The position numbers and the translations under genes were made by a program. A stretch of 64,000 nt of DNA from Serpentinicella sp031432315 (GTDB lineage Bacteria; Bacillota; Clostridia; Peptostreptococcales; Natronincolaceae): positions 1 through 64,000 of the forward strand of contig NZ_JAVKGO010000005.1 of the NCBI RefSeq assembly GCF_031432315.1, in the 5' to 3' direction. Shown here piece by piece: positions 51,022 through 60,432 of this stretch. The notes beneath the pieces are model-generated. The model was not told where the DNA came from and searched no databases. It saw only the letters and a program-made list of their open reading frames with translations. Position 1 is the first letter of the stretch, and every line of letters starts with the position of its first letter.

Positions 51022-51124
51022 AATATCACCCTTTATTCGTCATTAGACCTTCGGTAATATTATATCATTAAAAGTTAATTTAATAAAGCGTAATTAAGAT
51101 GCATTTGGCATATTTATTGCATAA

Positions 51125-52105
51125 TCAATCTTCTTTTTCATATGGTATTCCTAATGAACCTGGTGCTACAGATTTACCAACAAAACCAACTAGGGCAATC
51201 AAGGTTATTATATAAGGTAACATCGATAGCAAATTCTCTGATATGTCTAACCCTACTGTGGCACCACCTAAGTATATTCTAAGTCCAGTAGCTAGGCCAA
51301 AAATAAGACAAGCAATTAGTGCCCCTTGAGGTTTCCATTTGCCGAATATAACTGCAGCTAGTGCAATAAACCCTTGACCAGAAACTAAAGTAGCTCTAAA
51401 AGTAGAAACTATTGCTAAACTTAGTGACGCGCCTCCAAATCCTGCCAATACTCCTGATATTATAACACAAAAATATCTAATTTTGTAAACATTAACACCT
51501 AAAGTATCCGAAGCTTTTGGATGTTCTCCTACCGCCCTTATTCGCAGTCCGGTTTTTGTCTTGTATAATACAAACCAAACTATTGCGACTAGGACAAATG
51601 CCATATAAACGGTTATATATTGATTAAAAATTAGATCCATAACTGAGTTTCGTGCAAAAAAATTATTTAATGGTTCTGGCAACCTATTGTTTAAGAGGGT
51701 AAATAAATTATTAAATGGACGGGGCATCTTATTCTCTAATGGGATAAGAGGCGTCATTGTTGCGCCTTCAAAAATAATTCTACTTAAAAACAATGCAATT
51801 CCAGGCCCAATAAAATTTATTGCTATGCCTGAAACAACTTGATTTGCATATAAAGTTACAGATGCTAGTGCATGTATAAGCCCAAATATACCACCGGCAA
51901 TTCCCGCGATACAAAAAGCTGCCCAGGGATTCCCTGTAAGTACTCCTGCTGCAGCACCAGCAAATGCACCTATTGTCATCATGCCTTCTAATCCAATATT
52001 AATAACCCCTGATTTTTCAGACATTACACCACCTAATGCTGCAAATATAAGAGGTGTAGAATACATTAAAGTGATACTGATAATAAGTGCTATATTATTA
52101 ATCAT
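51125..52105 (-). CDS. Nucleoside-type ABC transporter permease (NupQ/YufQ type)
   Basis: A 326-residue permease of the LivH-like superfamily with about nine helices. The N-terminal block GGVMSEKSGVINIGLEGMM and later GLRIRAVGEHPKASDTLGVN are family signatures of BMP-dependent nucleoside importers. It is the last gene of the set and overlaps the preceding permease gene by 4 bases (ATGA). Substrate (purine or general nucleosides) is inferred from the family. Confidence 0.87.
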   Translation of the reverse strand: MINNIALIISITLMYSTPLIFAALGGVMSEKSGVINIGLEGMMTIGAFAGAAAGVLTGNPWAAFCIAGIAGGIFGLIHALASVTLYANQVVSGIAINFIGPGIALFLSRIIFEGATMTPLIPLENKMPRPFNNLFTLLNNRLPEPLNNFFARNSVMDLIFNQYITVYMAFVLVAIVWFVLYKTKTGLRIRAVGEHPKASDTLGVNVYKIRYFCVIISGVLAGFGGASLSLAIVSTFRATLVSGQGFIALAAVIFGKWKPQGALIACLIFGLATGLRIYLGGATVGLDISENLLSMLPYIITLIALVGFVGKSVAPGSLGIPYEKED

Positions 52106-53199
52106 TCAATATTTCTCCCCTTACTTCGCTTTGACTTTTTAAGTACGATATCCAGTAGTCTATAACTACCTATATAAAAAACAATTGCGCCTATTACAAT
52201 ACTTATAATTTCTGTGGGCACACCAATGTTTTGCATATTTCTTCCTCCGTATGATATGCCACCAAATAAAAATGCTGAAAAAAGAACGCCTATAGGTGTA
52301 TTATTTCCAATGAGTGCTACTGCAATCCCATTAAACCCAAAGCCTTCCATCGTTGCCAATACACTTACTTGTCTTGAAACACCCATTACATGTAAAGCTC
52401 CTCCCATACCGCCTAGTATCCCGGCTATTGCCATAGAAAGAACGATGTTTCTATTAACATTGATTCCTCCATACTCAGCTGCATCTCGATTATAGCCCAC
52501 TGCTCTTAGTTGAAATCCCAGTGTGGTTCTTTTTAAAATGAACGAAATTACTATAACTGTTAAAATAGCTATGCCAATACCCCAATTTACTCTTACGGCT
52601 GGTCCAACAATGTCTCGTAGCCATCCGATCGCTATGGATGCACTTTCTTGAATACGATGGGAAGATTCACTAGAAGGTCTTCTAAAAAAGTCAAATTCAA
52701 GAAAATAATTATTTAAATATAAAGCGATCCAGTTAAGCATTATTGTCGCTATAACTTCATGTACTCCAAATTTTGCTTTTAAAAAACCTGCAATTGCTGC
52801 CCATAATCCTGCGGCTAACATTCCAGCAATAATTGTTATAGGTATGTGAAGAATAGCGGGTAAGTTTAATAGATATCCCGCCATAGCTGCTGCTAAAGCA
52901 CCAATTATAAACTGGCCTTCAACACCAATATTGAATAGACCGGTTCTGAATGCAAATGCTACAGACAGTCCTGTTAAAATAAGTGGTGTGGATTGAACTA
53001 CCGTCCATGCAATATTACGACTTGACCCTAACATCCCTAAAAACATTAGTTGATATGCACTAAATGGATTAAATCCTGCAACTAGTAAGATCATTCCACC
53101 GGTTATTAATCCTAATGCTATAGAAATTAGCGTAAGTTTTAAGTCTTTATTTAAAATTAGATCTAACATCTTACCTTTAAAACGTTTTCCTCTAGACAT
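52102..53199 (-). CDS. Nucleoside-type ABC transporter permease (NupP/YufP type)
   Basis: A 365-residue permease with about nine to ten membrane helices. Typical blocks are FAFRTGLFNIGVEGQFIIGA and GFQLRAVGYNRDAAEYGGIN. It pairs with the adjacent permease to form a heterodimeric channel. It begins at the last base of the ATPase stop codon and overlaps the next permease gene, so translation is coupled throughout. Confidence 0.88.
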   Translation of the reverse strand: MSRGKRFKGKMLDLILNKDLKLTLISIALGLITGGMILLVAGFNPFSAYQLMFLGMLGSSRNIAWTVVQSTPLILTGLSVAFAFRTGLFNIGVEGQFIIGALAAAMAGYLLNLPAILHIPITIIAGMLAAGLWAAIAGFLKAKFGVHEVIATIMLNWIALYLNNYFLEFDFFRRPSSESSHRIQESASIAIGWLRDIVGPAVRVNWGIGIAILTVIVISFILKRTTLGFQLRAVGYNRDAAEYGGINVNRNIVLSMAIAGILGGMGGALHVMGVSRQVSVLATMEGFGFNGIAVALIGNNTPIGVLFSAFLFGGISYGGRNMQNIGVPTEIISIVIGAIVFYIGSYRLLDIVLKKSKRSKGRNIE

Positions 53200-54737
53200 T
53201 ATTTTTTACCTCCAGCCATTAGTAAACCCAGTTTATCTTCATTTGCTTCTGCTATATCTAAAATATCAACTATTTTTCCTTCGTAAATTACTGCTATCCT
53301 GTCTGATATACTCATTATTTCATCAAGTTCTAAAGAAATTAATAAAACAGCTTTTCCTTTATCTCTTTGATTGACCAAGGATTTATGTACGTACTCTATA
53401 GCTCCCACATCAAGTCCTCTAGTAGGCTGAGTTGCAATTAGTAAATCGGGATCATTTGTCACCTCTCTTGCTATAATTACCTTCTGTTGATTTCCACCGG
53501 ATAGGGCTTTTACTTTTATATTTTCGTTTGTAGGTCTTATATCAAATTTCTTTATTAACTCTTTAGAAAAAGATTTTATTGCTTGTTCATTTAAAACAAA
53601 GGTTTTTGAAAAAGGTTCTCTTTCATAATTTTGCAAAACAATATTTTCTGCAATACTAAAATCTAATACTAGTCCTCTTCGTTGTCTGTCCTCTGGTATA
53701 TTACTTACACCTGATTTCATTATTTTTTTAGGTATTTCATTTAGTATTTCCTCACCATTTATTTTAATTGAACCACTTAAAGCCTTTCTTAATCCAGTTA
53801 AAACCTCTACCAACTCCGATTGTCCATTTCCCTCTATTCCAGCTATACCTAATATTTCGCCCGATCTAACTTCTAAGTCAAGTTCCCTTAAAGCTGGAAT
53901 GCCTCTGTTATTCATTGCTGACAGCTTTGAAACCTTAAGTACACTATTGCCAGGTGCTTGTAGTTTTTTCTCTACTTCAAAGCTCACTTCCCTACCTACC
54001 ATCTTAGAAGCGAGTTCATCCGAAGTTACTTTCTTGACATTTACAGTATCTATCATTTTTCCTTTTCGTATAATTGTACAAAAGTCAGCAGCGTCTTTTA
54101 TTTCTTTAAGTTTGTGTGTAATCAAAATAATTGATTTTCCTTGTTTCGTTAGATTTTTCATAATAATAATAAGTTCGTTTATTTCTTGGGGCGTAAGTAC
54201 AGCCGTAGGCTCATCCAAGATAAGTATTTCCGCACCTCTATATAACGCTTTTAATATTTCAACTCTCTGTTGCATTCCTACACTAATGTCTTGGACTTTA
54301 TAATTAGGATCTACTCGCAGTCCATATTTATTGGATATTTCACTTACATCATTTTTTGCTTTATTTATATCTAGCTGATTCCATTTACGTACTGGCTCCA
54401 TCCCTAGTATAATATTTTCAGAAACAGTAAAATTAGGTATTAACATAAAATGTTGATGCACCATACCTATTCCTTTTTCAATAGACAATGCCGGACTATT
54501 TTCCTGAATTTTCTCGCCATTTATATATATCTCACCAGAAGTTGGTTGATGTAATCCATATAGTATGTTCATTAATGTCGATTTCCCTGCACCATTTTCA
54601 CCTAAAAGTGCATGTATTTCACCTTTATGAACTTTTATACTTATATCATCATTTGCAACAAAGTCTCCATATTTTTTAACTATATTTTTCATCTCGACCA
54701 TTTTATTTGAAAAATCAATATTTACTTCCCCATCCAT
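53199..54737 (-). CDS. Nucleoside-type ABC transporter ATPase, two ABC domains (NupO/YufO type)
   Basis: A 512-residue double ABC ATPase. The first domain has an intact Walker A (GENGAGKST) and Walker B (ILDEPTAVLTP) with signature SVGMQQRVEIL; the second domain has the usual degenerate Walker A GIEGNGQSE, but a good signature ALSGGNQQKVIIARE. This asymmetric pair is normal for RbsA/YufO-type importers. The start has GGAGG upstream. The gene lies after a terminator that follows the BMP lipoprotein gene. Confidence 0.9.
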   Translation of the reverse strand: MDGEVNIDFSNKMVEMKNIVKKYGDFVANDDISIKVHKGEIHALLGENGAGKSTLMNILYGLHQPTSGEIYINGEKIQENSPALSIEKGIGMVHQHFMLIPNFTVSENIILGMEPVRKWNQLDINKAKNDVSEISNKYGLRVDPNYKVQDISVGMQQRVEILKALYRGAEILILDEPTAVLTPQEINELIIIMKNLTKQGKSIILITHKLKEIKDAADFCTIIRKGKMIDTVNVKKVTSDELASKMVGREVSFEVEKKLQAPGNSVLKVSKLSAMNNRGIPALRELDLEVRSGEILGIAGIEGNGQSELVEVLTGLRKALSGSIKINGEEILNEIPKKIMKSGVSNIPEDRQRRGLVLDFSIAENIVLQNYEREPFSKTFVLNEQAIKSFSKELIKKFDIRPTNENIKVKALSGGNQQKVIIAREVTNDPDLLIATQPTRGLDVGAIEYVHKSLVNQRDKGKAVLLISLELDEIMSISDRIAVIYEGKIVDILDIAEANEDKLGLLMAGGKK

Positions 54738-54798
54738 ATTCGTCCTCCTTAGTGCTATAATAATGATTTTAGTCTTATACTTTCCTATTTTACAAAAA

Positions 54799-54829
54799 AA
54801 ATATCCCAGAGTAGTAATCTGGAATATTT
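54799..54829 (-). terminator. Internal terminator after the BMP lipoprotein gene
   Basis: AAATATCCCAGA pairs with TCTGGAATATTT, and TTTTTTTT follows on the minus strand. It would make the binding protein transcript more abundant than those of the ATPase and permeases. Confidence 0.8.
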
Positions 54830-54839
54830 TCTCATAATT

Positions 54840-55874
54840 CTAACGTGCTTCGAACTCCTCTCTAGTAGCAGGAACATCAATTTCACCGTTTATAATTTGT
54901 TGTTTTGCCTCTTCTACTCGTTGTAAGATTTCTTCAGGTACATTTTTATCCGATGTTGGTGCAATATCTACACCACCCTCTGCTAATCCATATACTATGG
55001 TTTGTGCGCCTTCAAAGGTGCCATCTTTAAGTTGTTCAGCAACTTCATATACTGCCAAATCAACACCCTTCATAGCAGATGTTAATACATGATCTGGAGC
55101 TAAGTAATTTTGATCTCTGTCTACACCAATAGCCCACCTATCTTGCTCCCTTGCAGCTTCAATCATTCCCGTACCAGTAGCTCCAGCAGCATGAAATATA
55201 ATATCCGCTCCTTGTTGATAGAATTGATTGGCAATTGATTTACCCAATGCCTCATCATCAAAACTATTAGCATCCTGATATAATAACTCTGCATCAGGGT
55301 TGGCATCCATTACACCAGCATAAAACCCATATTGAAAACGACGAATAACATCTGAGTCCATACCGGCTAAAAAACCTATTCTATTCGTTTCAGTCATTTC
55401 CCCTGCAATTAATCCAACTAAGTAAGAGGCCTCTTCTTCTTTAAAAATAACCCCTATAACATTTTCCGGTGTTTCTTCCCCATATGAATAATCAATTACC
55501 CCAAATAGTTGATCTGGATAATTAAAAGAAGCTTCTTGGATTGCATCAGCCATTTTAAATCCAACTCCCCAGATAAAATCATATCCAGCATTTACAAGAT
55601 CATCAATATTCGGTTCATAGTCAGCCTCTTGGTTCGACTCTCTATAAGCAACATCTATGCCAAAATCATTTTCAGCTTTTTGTAATCCTTCCCAAGCTGC
55701 TTGATTAAAAGATTGATCCTGTACTCCACCAACATCTGTTACCATTGCTACTCGATTAGTTTGCGTTATTGGATCTGTTGTATCATCCTCTGATTGCTCA
55801 CTGCCGCATCCAATTACTATAGTAGTCATTAACAAAGTAACAATTAAAAGTGATGATATTCTTTTTAATTTCAT
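54840..55874 (-). CDS. BMP-family nucleoside-binding lipoprotein
   Basis: A 344-residue exported lipoprotein with lipobox TTIVIGC (Cys23). The BMP family (PnrA/BmpA/NupN) binds nucleosides. Family blocks are VAMVTDVGGVQDQSFNQAAW, IWGVGFKMADAIQEAS, IGFLAGMDSDVIRRFQYGF and DIIFHAAGATGTGMIEAA. AGGAGGT precedes the ATG. The upstream 275 bases hold an imperfect inverted repeat (about 56011-56043) that may be an operator; no purine riboswitch was seen. Confidence 0.92.
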   Translation of the reverse strand: MKLKRISSLLIVTLLMTTIVIGCGSEQSEDDTTDPITQTNRVAMVTDVGGVQDQSFNQAAWEGLQKAENDFGIDVAYRESNQEADYEPNIDDLVNAGYDFIWGVGFKMADAIQEASFNYPDQLFGVIDYSYGEETPENVIGVIFKEEEASYLVGLIAGEMTETNRIGFLAGMDSDVIRRFQYGFYAGVMDANPDAELLYQDANSFDDEALGKSIANQFYQQGADIIFHAAGATGTGMIEAAREQDRWAIGVDRDQNYLAPDHVLTSAMKGVDLAVYEVAEQLKDGTFEGAQTIVYGLAEGGVDIAPTSDKNVPEEILQRVEEAKQQIINGEIDVPATREEFEAR

Positions 55875-56056
55875 AGGTTTTACCTCCTGTTATTTTTTCT
55901 CCCCCTTTCTAAATATTTACCTTATTTACTGGCTTTTATATTAATTACTATTTTTGAACTAAGCACTTACTTTAATTATTCCAAACAGTCAATAATTTAT
56001 TCTACACTCAGATACTGTTAAATACATTAACAGTTAGTATCTTCTCATAAATAAAA

Positions 56057-56105
56057 AAATTGCATAATCAAACCTTATCTTATAGATAGTTTAATTATAC
56101 AATTT
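56057..56105 (-). terminator. Terminator of trxB
   Basis: AAATTGCATAATCAAAC pairs with GTTTAATTATACAATTT (two mismatches), and the minus-strand continuation is TTTTTTATT. It lies 45 bases after the trxB stop. Confidence 0.8.
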
Positions 56106-56149
56106 CCTTAATTGTTTAGATCATTACAAAAGAATTTTATCCGTTTTAC

Positions 56150-57100
56150 TTACTGATCATCAAATGTATTTTCTATATACTTTTCTGCCTGTATTGCCGC
56201 AATTGCGCCATCAGAAACTGCAGTTACAACCTGTCTTAAAGTTTTGACTCTACAGTCACCTGCTGCGAATACCCCTGGAATATTCGTGTTCATGTTTTCA
56301 TCGGTTTTTATATAATGGGCTCCATCCATATCTAGAATCCCATTAAATAATTGTGTTTCTGGTAAGTACCCTACAAATACAAAAATTCCAAAGGTTCCTT
56401 CATCCTCATTGGCTTTGTACTCAGTAACTTCATCTGTTTTTAAGTTCTTCATTTTAATTGATTGAACTAAACCTTCGCCTTTTATTTCTTCAATTACTGT
56501 ATCCCATATTATATCAATTTTAGGATTCTTAAACGCTCTCTCTTGTATTGATTTTGCAGCCTTAAATTCATCTCTTCTATGAACAATGGTTACTTTTCTA
56601 GCAAACTTAGTAAGCAGCAATGCTTCTTCAACAGCAGAATCGCCTCCACCAATTACAAATATCTCTAAACCCGTAAAGAAGTCTGCGTCACAAGTTGCAC
56701 AATAAGAAACGCCTTTTCCTGTAAATTCTTTTTCACCTGGAACGTCAAGATACCTTGGTGAAGCACCTGTAGCCACAATAATTGATCTCGCTTTATAGGT
56801 TTGTTGTTTACCGACTACTTCTTTAATTTCGCCTTCCAGTTTAACTTCTTGTACTTCATCTTTTTGTAGTTCCGCCCCAAACTCTTTACACTGTTCCACC
56901 ATTCTATTTGATAGTGAATCACCTGTTGCATTTTCAATTGAACCAGGATAATTGGCTACTTCTGTTGTACTAGTTATTTGTCCACCTGTTTTTTCTTTTT
57001 CAATCATAATTGTTGTAAGCTTGGCTCTTGTGGCATATAGTGCTGCTGATAAACCTGCAGGACCGCCACCTATTATAACTACATCATATATTTTTTCCAT
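56150..57100 (-). CDS. trxB: Thioredoxin reductase
   Basis: A 316-residue flavoprotein of the low-molecular-weight type. FAD-binding GGGPAGLSAALYATRA (11-26), redox-active CATC (C134, C137), the NADPH-binding VIGGGDSAVEEALLLT and HRRDEFKA (here Lys in place of the usual Arg), and the C-terminal FAD motif GVFAAGDCR. NADPH use is likely but the K substitution and CATCDADFF are features of clostridial enzymes, some of which prefer other donors. The start at 57100 has AAGGAG upstream. No thioredoxin gene is adjacent. Confidence 0.93.
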   Translation of the reverse strand: MEKIYDVVIIGGGPAGLSAALYATRAKLTTIMIEKEKTGGQITSTTEVANYPGSIENATGDSLSNRMVEQCKEFGAELQKDEVQEVKLEGEIKEVVGKQQTYKARSIIVATGASPRYLDVPGEKEFTGKGVSYCATCDADFFTGLEIFVIGGGDSAVEEALLLTKFARKVTIVHRRDEFKAAKSIQERAFKNPKIDIIWDTVIEEIKGEGLVQSIKMKNLKTDEVTEYKANEDEGTFGIFVFVGYLPETQLFNGILDMDGAHYIKTDENMNTNIPGVFAAGDCRVKTLRQVVTAVSDGAIAAIQAEKYIENTFDDQ

Positions 57101-57234
57101 ATAAAACACTCCTTGTTCCAATCAATTTTATTATAATCATTCCATTTTTACGCTTTTGTATCCACTAACTATATTACCCTTTTTTAAAATTCTTTAACAT
57201 AAAAATGATATTTATTTCTATACAAGTCAATAAA

Positions 57235-57269
57235 CAGAGTAGAATGTGTTTTTAGCACATTACACTCTG
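57235..57269 (-). terminator. Terminator of the first degV gene
   Basis: CAGAGTAGAATGTG and CACATTACACTCTG form a stem with two mismatches, followed by TTTATTG on the minus strand. Confidence 0.8.
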
Positions 57270-57303
57270 CTTTAAATCATACAATGATCTCTATTACATA
57301 TAA

Positions 57304-58152
57304 TTATTCTGTTCGATAGTAAAATAGTGCTAGTGTACCTTTTCCGCAATGCGTTCCAATTGTACACCCAATATCTGTTATAATAACTTCCTTTGGGTTT
57401 AGATCTGATTCAACTTTTTCCTTTAGAATATGTACTCGTTCTAAACTACTTGCATGAGCTATACAAACAGTTTTGTTACTAAAATCTCCTCCACGTTCTT
57501 TGGCAAGTTCTATCATTTTACTAAATACTTTTTTACTACCTCTTACTTTATCTAGGGGTTCAACTAAACCATCAACTACCGTTAATATTGGTTTAATGTT
57601 TAGCATTGTAGCGATAGATGCTTTCATAGGATTAATTCTACCACCCTTTTTTAGGTTTTCCATTGTATCAACAGTGAATATATGGTCTGAAAGTGGCTTA
57701 AGTTCATTAAGTTTTTCAACGATTTTTGATCGATCTAATCCTTCAGCTGCCATTTTAGCTGCTTCATACACTAAATTTCCTGCCCCAAAGCATAAGCCTA
57801 ATGAATCGTATACATCAATTTTGTCTGACCCAATCTCACTTTTTGCAAGTACAGCAGATTGATGTGTGCCACTTGCTTTTGAAGATCCATTAATACAAAT
57901 AATTTCTCTGCCTTGGTCTAACACATCTTTAAATACTTTTATAAATGTATTAGGGGGAATTTGTGATGTACTTGGTAATTCGTTTGATAGAGATAATTTA
58001 TTATAAAAATCTTCATAGCTAATCTCTACTCCATCTAAAAACTGTTCCCCCTCAAAATTAATTGTAAGTGGAATCACAATTATGTTATATTTATCAATTA
58101 TTGTTTTTGGTACGTCTGTCATACTGTCAGTTATAATTTGTATTTTACTCAT
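57304..58152 (-). CDS. DegV/FakB-family fatty-acid-binding protein (copy 1)
   Basis: A 282-residue DegV protein. Family blocks: ITDSMTDVPKTIIDKYNIIV at the N-terminus, a PSTSQIPP loop, FTVDTMENLKKGGRINPMKA in the middle and GTHCGKGTLALFYY at the end. DegV/FakB proteins carry fatty acids for phosphorylation by FakA in the cytoplasm; binding is inferred. It lies 54 bases downstream of trmL on the same strand. A second copy is at 61289-62140; they share the same fold but are diverged. Confidence 0.88.
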   Translation of the reverse strand: MSKIQIITDSMTDVPKTIIDKYNIIVIPLTINFEGEQFLDGVEISYEDFYNKLSLSNELPSTSQIPPNTFIKVFKDVLDQGREIICINGSSKASGTHQSAVLAKSEIGSDKIDVYDSLGLCFGAGNLVYEAAKMAAEGLDRSKIVEKLNELKPLSDHIFTVDTMENLKKGGRINPMKASIATMLNIKPILTVVDGLVEPLDKVRGSKKVFSKMIELAKERGGDFSNKTVCIAHASSLERVHILKEKVESDLNPKEVIITDIGCTIGTHCGKGTLALFYYRTE

Positions 58153-58206
58153 ATTCTCCCTCCTTTTAGATATATATCTTAAAATCCCTTTCCCAAAAGT
58201 ACCTTT

Positions 58207-58677
58207 TTAAATCATCCCTGGAAAATCCCACTGTCTTAGCGCTTCGTAAACAGAGATTGCTACCGAGTTAGAGAGATTTAATGATCGTGCTTTTTCAATA
58301 TGAAGCATAGGAATTCTTATGCAATTTTCCTGATTTGCATCAAGAATTGCTTTAGGGATCCCTGCGGTTTCCTTTCCAAACATAATGAAGCAATTTTCTT
58401 CATATTGTACATCTGTAAACTTTTTTTTGGCTTTTGTAGTTGCATAATATATTGTTGCATCTGGATTTTTACTAACAAATTCTTCATAGCTATCATAATA
58501 TTTAAATTCTAATAAATCCCAATAATCGAGTCCTGCTCGTTTTACTTGCTTCTCGTCTAAAGAAAAACCCATTGGACCAATTATATGTAGTGCTGTGTTA
58601 GTTATAACACATGTACGAGCTATGTTACCTGTATTTTGTGGTATTTCTGGTTCTAGTAATACGATATTAAGTTTCAT
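58207..58677 (-). CDS. trmL: tRNA (cytidine/uridine(34)-2'-O)-methyltransferase
   Basis: A 156-residue SPOUT methylase that modifies the wobble base of tRNA-Leu. Trefoil-knot motifs: LLEPEIPQNTGNIARTCVIT, FGKETAGIPKAI and RIPMLHIEKARSLNLSNSVAIS. This is the classical short TrmL form (about 155 residues). Gap of 36 bases after the upstream lipid-kinase gene. Start preceded by AGGAGG. Confidence 0.92.
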   Translation of the reverse strand: MKLNIVLLEPEIPQNTGNIARTCVITNTALHIIGPMGFSLDEKQVKRAGLDYWDLLEFKYYDSYEEFVSKNPDATIYYATTKAKKKFTDVQYEENCFIMFGKETAGIPKAILDANQENCIRIPMLHIEKARSLNLSNSVAISVYEALRQWDFPGMI

Positions 58678-58713
58678 TTACTGATAAAGCCTCCTAATAA
58701 ATAATATATATGT

Positions 58714-59613
58714 TTAATACGGGTACTTTCGTACAAATATTTTCATGCCTTTTTCAATCACTTCATAATCCATTGGTAAAGTCCCACCTTTTTCTCCGTC
58801 AACATCCACTACTGCTTCGCTATCTGATAATACTGTTATTTTTTTCGTTTGAAAATATTCAATCTCTTTACAATTTATGTGCTCAGAGCGTGAAAAAGCA
58901 TTTAGAATAGATACTACTGAATCAATAGATGTTTCTTTAATAATCAAACAATCTAAGTAACCATCATCAAATTTTGCTTTAGGCATAAAATTTTTAAACC
59001 CACCAACTGAATTGCCATTAGAAATAATAAACATCTGTATCTTTTCTTCTGTATTAAATTCTTTACTTTCTATTGAAACTTCTATAGGGTTTGTTATCTC
59101 TTTTGGTAATACCTTTATCCCCTCGATAAAGTAAGCAATACGCCCGAGTATTGCTTTACTCTCTTTTTTTGTTTCATGGGCTACAGAACTTAAAAGTCCA
59201 AAAGCGGATACATTTACAAAATATTTATTGTTAGCCTTTCCTAAATCTATATCCATTGTTGTTCCTTTAATAATCATATCGCAAAAAGCTTTCGGTTCTT
59301 TCGGTATATTTAACGATCTAGCAAAATCATTTACAGTTCCTGTTCCTAGTATTGCTACTGGAATTTTTCTTCCTCCTCGTATAATTCCATTGGCAACTTC
59401 ATTAAGTGTGCCGTCCCCGCCACATGCAATAATTATATCCCAATCTTCTTTACAACAGGATATTGTTTTTTCGCATGCATCGTACTCTTTTTCGGTTATA
59501 AATTTTCCAACAATATATCCATTATCTAATAAAATATTAGCAATTTTATTTATTTTTTCATTATAAATCTGTTTTCCAGAGGAAGGATTATAAATAATCA
59601 TTACTTTTTCCAT
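58714..59613 (-). CDS. Diacylglycerol kinase-like lipid kinase (YegS/BmrU family)
   Basis: A 299-residue lipid kinase. The catalytic glycine loop is GGDGTLNEVANGI (65-77); IYNPSSGK at the N-terminus and TVNDFARSLNIP further on complete the DAGK signature. Soluble DgkB of Firmicutes phosphorylates diacylglycerol from lipoteichoic-acid synthesis. Substrate unproven. First gene of a run dgk-trmL-degV on the minus strand; start after an ACCACCAATT region with a modest GGTGGTG site. Confidence 0.85.
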   Translation of the reverse strand: MEKVMIIYNPSSGKQIYNEKINKIANILLDNGYIVGKFITEKEYDACEKTISCCKEDWDIIIACGGDGTLNEVANGIIRGGRKIPVAILGTGTVNDFARSLNIPKEPKAFCDMIIKGTTMDIDLGKANNKYFVNVSAFGLLSSVAHETKKESKAILGRIAYFIEGIKVLPKEITNPIEVSIESKEFNTEEKIQMFIISNGNSVGGFKNFMPKAKFDDGYLDCLIIKETSIDSVVSILNAFSRSEHINCKEIEYFQTKKITVLSDSEAVVDVDGEKGGTLPMDYEVIEKGMKIFVRKYPY

Positions 59614-59762
59614 ACTACACCACCAATTAAATTATTAGTACGCTACCCCTATATTTCTATAATATAAGAAATAAATCCTCTTTTAGAACTAAAAAAAGTG
59701 GTAAGTATAGCTTTTTGAAAAGTTTTTTATGTATTTAATAACCTCAAAATTACAAATAAAAT

Positions 59763-59783
59763 GGGCACAATGTTAATGTGCCC
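59763..59783 (-). terminator. Terminator of the unknown membrane-protein gene
   Basis: GGGCACA pairs with TGTGCCC; the minus-strand tail is ATTTTATTTGT. It is 61 bases after the stop at 59845. Confidence 0.75.
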
Positions 59784-59844
59784 TTAATTTAAACAAATAT
59801 TTTATTTTTATATTTCTCTAGTTTTTTTATTATTACTTATAAAA

Positions 59845-60309
59845 CTACCAAATATTTAAAGTTTGTATGTCTATCATCTCTAATGGGATTGATAAAATGT
59901 CTCCTCTTTTTTTCCGTGATTGATTGTTTGAAACTCTTATTAGGAGAAACTTTTTATTTTTATCGTTACTTTTTAATCCTAGAAAATACCCTTGGATAAA
60001 GCCATATATATTAGAATTAAAAGAGATTTTATCATTTAGTTTAACTTTAAATATTTCATCAATTTCCCAAAAAAGTTTGTCTGGTTTTATAAACTCAATC
60101 ATCTTTTTGTTAATTAATTTATCAATTTCAAAATCTGTCATATGATCATTTGTTATTTCAATCTTCTTATATATATTTGTTTTTTTTCTGCTTAATATTG
60201 CATTATGTATAATATTAAAAAAGAATATCACTAATAATCCCGCAAAAAATAAAATTACCCATTGGTAAGCTTGAAATTTTGAAAGTGTTATTATTATTTT
60301 ATCTATCAT
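59845..60309 (-). CDS. Membrane-anchored protein of unknown function
   Basis: A 154-residue protein with a single hydrophobic segment (about 16-38, QWVILFFAGLLVIFFFNI), then a basic cytoplasmic-looking region and a beta-rich C-terminal domain (about 80-150) that contains FKVNDKISFN-like FKVKLNDKISFNSNIYGFIQ. I do not recognise a family. The sequence is Lys/Ile-rich with codon use similar to its neighbours. It is divergent from the NRDE gene and they share a 123-base region with a strong inverted repeat (60335-60379). Confidence 0.65.
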   Translation of the reverse strand: MIDKIIITLSKFQAYQWVILFFAGLLVIFFFNIIHNAILSRKKTNIYKKIEITNDHMTDFEIDKLINKKMIEFIKPDKLFWEIDEIFKVKLNDKISFNSNIYGFIQGYFLGLKSNDKNKKFLLIRVSNNQSRKKRGDILSIPLEMIDIQTLNIW

Positions 60310-60334
60310 ATTAAAACACCCTTTTGTAATTTAT

Positions 60335-60379
60335 TTTCTTTCATATAATATTAATATCATAATTAAAATATGAAAGAAA
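60335..60379. repeat. 12-base perfect inverted repeat in a divergent promoter region
   Basis: TTTCTTTCATAT (60335-60346) and ATATGAAAGAAA (60368-60379) are exact reverse complements, spaced by 21 bases. The right arm overlaps the -35 position of a possible NRDE promoter whose -10 is TATAAT at 60392-60397. It may be an operator or a hairpin. Confidence 0.6.
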
Positions 60380-60432
60380 GTAAATATCTGATATAATTTT
60401 AATATTAAATAAGGCTCTAGGAGGCGATTCAT

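Noticed and set aside
55875..56149. Possible purine riboswitch before the nucleoside-binding lipoprotein gene
   Set aside because: The conserved purine aptamer blocks are absent; only an imperfect inverted repeat and the trxB terminator are seen.
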